From Vandiemenella viatica (taxonomy: Eukaryota; Arthropoda; Insecta; Orthoptera; Morabidae), in the NCBI GenBank assembly GCA_031002005.1, contig JARYHS010008074.1, positions 344,124,932-344,188,931 on the forward strand: a stretch of 64,000 nucleotides of DNA, in the 5' to 3' direction. Shown here one piece after another: positions 62,748 to 64,000 of this stretch. Every line of letters starts with the position of its first letter. Position 1 is the stretch's first letter. A program made the position numbers and the translations under genes. The notes under the pieces were generated by a model. The model saw nothing but the letters and a program-made list of their open reading frames with translations, was not told where the DNA came from and searched no databases.

Positions 62748-64000
62748 CAGGGTGGTGCAGAGGAAACGCATGTTTTTCAATATTGAATTACTGGGACACA
62801 ATGGGTTGAAAATAATAAAAACAAGTATGATATGATAGGTTTTTTTAATGCAGTTTTTGAAATTACATACCATATTTAGGTTCGGAAAATAATGTCTTTG
62901 AGATGACGTCCTTCTTGCTGGATACAAATTTGGATCCTCTTCTGAAAATTACGGACGGCTCTCTCCAACATTTCATTCGGCACGGCTTCAATTTCCTGAT
63001 GAATGGAATTCTTAAGGTCATCGAGTGTGTGAGACTTGTTGATGTACACTTTTGATTTCAAATATCCCCACAAAAAGAAGTCACATATCGACAGGTCGGG
63101 TGAGCGAGGGGGCCAGTGAACATCACCAAATCTTGAAATCACATGTCCTGGGAACATTTGTCGAACCCCTGCCATTGATGCTCTCCCCGTGTGAGCTGTG
63201 GCACCACCCTGCTGAAACCAAATGTCTCTCATGTTCTGCACTTGACGCCTTTCAAGTTCTGGACGAAGGAAGTTGTTTAACATTTCAACGTAGCGAGCTG
63301 ATGTAACAGTAACTGCAATTCCTTCCTCTTCAAAAAAATAGGGTCCAACAATCCCCAACTTTAAAATGCAGCGCCACACTATTACCTTTAAACTGTGCAG
63401 AGGTCTTTGGTGTAATTCTTGTGGGTTCTCTGATGCCCAATACCGACAGTTTTGAACATTGACGTAACCATCAAGATGAAAATGTGCTTCATCACTCATG
63501 AAGACTGTAGCATCTGGATCTTCCGTAAACATTTCATCCATTATGCGACAAAACTCTCTGCGCTGTACAAAATCCCCTTCATTAAGCTGCTGGATGATCA
63601 TTATTTTGCACGGATGGAACTTGAGGTCATCATGTAAGATGCAGTGAAGCGAACGACATGACATACCCAGCGCTACAGCATGTCGTCTAGTCGATCGTAT
63701 AGGACTAGTAACAACTGCCATTCTGACTCGGTCTACAGTTTCCGGAGTACGAACTGAACGGGGAAGACCAGGTGGTTTCTTTTTCATCACAGAATCAGTA
63801 CTTCTAAACGCTGCAACCCATCGGAGTACGGTATTTCGATCAGGCTCTGCACCTCGACGTCCAACTCTAAAATATTGACGGAAAAGACGTTGCACTGTGA
63901 CTACAGAGTCACTGTTTCTAAAAAACTGCTCGACAACGAACACACGATGTTCTACGCTCCAACGCTCCATAGCGACTGAAACGGCATTGTATGGGCCGTC
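62748..64000 (-). mobile_element. mariner-family DNA transposon, cut by window edge
   Basis: The left terminal repeat CAGGGTGGTGCAGAGGAAAC begins at 62748, directly after a TA dinucleotide, the Tc1/mariner target. The single transposase ORF fills the element on the minus strand (62876-63970). The other terminus lies beyond 64000. Two other relics of related transposases occur in the window (13.84-15.76 kb and 36.7-37.0 kb). Confidence 0.85.
62876..63970 (-). CDS. mariner-type transposase, full-length with altered catalytic site
   Basis: 364 codons, uninterrupted. The N-terminal helix-turn-helix region (ERWSVEHRVFVVEQFFRNSD, then the RNTVLRWVAAF helix) and the GLPRSVRTPE linker precede the DDE core. 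The first catalytic Asp is in MSDEAHFHLDGYV. The second should be in WFQQDGAT but here reads WFQQGGAT, a GAT-to-GGT change. The third acid region is WPPRSPDLSICDFFLWGYLK. Length and order match insect mariner-like transposases of the WGYLKSKV group. The ORF is intact, so the copy is young or selected, but loss of the second Asp should abolish cutting. The start is the first ATG of the frame (MERWSVEH), as in family members. Confidence 0.88.
   Translation of the reverse strand: MERWSVEHRVFVVEQFFRNSDSVVTVQRLFRQYFRVGRRGAEPDRNTVLRWVAAFRSTDSVMKKKPPGLPRSVRTPETVDRVRMAVVTSPIRSTRRHAVALGMSCRSLHCILHDDLKFHPCKIMIIQQLNEGDFVQRREFCRIMDEMFTEDPDATVFMSDEAHFHLDGYVNVQNCRYWASENPQELHQRPLHSLKVIVWRCILKLGIVGPYFFEEEGIAVTVTSARYVEMLNNFLRPELERRQVQNMRDIWFQQGGATAHTGRASMAGVRQMFPGHVISRFGDVHWPPRSPDLSICDFFLWGYLKSKVYINKSHTLDDLKNSIHQEIEAVPNEMLERAVRNFQKRIQICIQQEGRHLKDIIFRT

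Noticed and set aside
62349..62927. 192-codon minus-strand frame
   Set aside because: It overlaps a repetitive AT-rich element and the mariner terminal region, has low-complexity composition and no domain.

Overview
This is eukaryotic, AT-rich, intron-dominated DNA, most likely from an insect with a large, transposon-filled genome. Three things point there: the animal-type Copia primer-binding site (complement of initiator Met-tRNA), the mix of mariner, PIF/Harbinger, R1/Jockey/CR1-like LINE, Penelope and tRNA-SINE families, and introns of 13 and 17 kb. The species cannot be named from the sequence. There are no operons or bacterial features.

The only host gene I can support is CHTF18 (CTF18, the large subunit of the alternative PCNA clamp loader Ctf18-RFC), on the minus strand. 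Six consecutive exons are visible at 59651-59802, 46375-46565, 43710-43958, 43527-43625, 26180-26297 and 25898-26068. All have GT/AG borders and matching codon phases, and they cover the Walker B, sensor 1 and following AAA+ collar region. I did not find the Walker A exon (expected beyond 59802) or the C-terminal exons (expected below 25898).

Almost everything else is mobile DNA. 1-25.9 kb: a decayed L1/Tx1-like LINE (3.8-5.86 kb), another LINE relic (6.9-8.4 kb), a full-length tRNA-derived SINE (9.6-9.9 kb), and a nested stack at 12.4-17.04 kb. In that stack a mariner relic is split by a PIF/Harbinger derivative, cut by a 5'-truncated R1-like LINE, and bordered by another LINE tail. Further along are an AT-rich tandem-repeat block (18.4-20.6 kb), a LINE tail (20.8-21.2 kb) and a small hAT-like MITE (24.9 kb). 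The 17-kb CHTF18 intron (26.3-43.5 kb): a CR1-like LINE interrupted by a chimeric Penelope-like element (composite A, 28510-31784), two oppositely oriented nested Penelope relics (33.6-36.35 kb), a mariner relic, a complete and young Copia element (37899-42454), and a tRNA-SINE. The 13-kb intron (46.6-59.65 kb): a second composite (B, 47215-53319), another copy of the CR1-like LINE, and a fourth Penelope relic. The right edge holds an almost complete mariner-family element with a full-length transposase.

The most interesting observation is the pair of composites A and B. Each is bounded by its own target-site duplication. Each has the same end plan: a short conserved 5' tail, an inverted Penelope-type terminal segment, and a sense terminal segment with a hammerhead-like CTGATGA...GAAA core at the 3' end. 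Between these ends each carries a Jockey/I-type zinc-knuckle ORF1 in the same orientation. A also has the Penelope reverse transcriptase/GIY-YIG ORF and a tandem pair of 5S-rRNA-derived promoter-like segments; B has LINE endonuclease and reverse transcriptase segments instead. This looks like a chimeric Penelope/LINE mobile family, or repeated capture of LINE material between Penelope ends.
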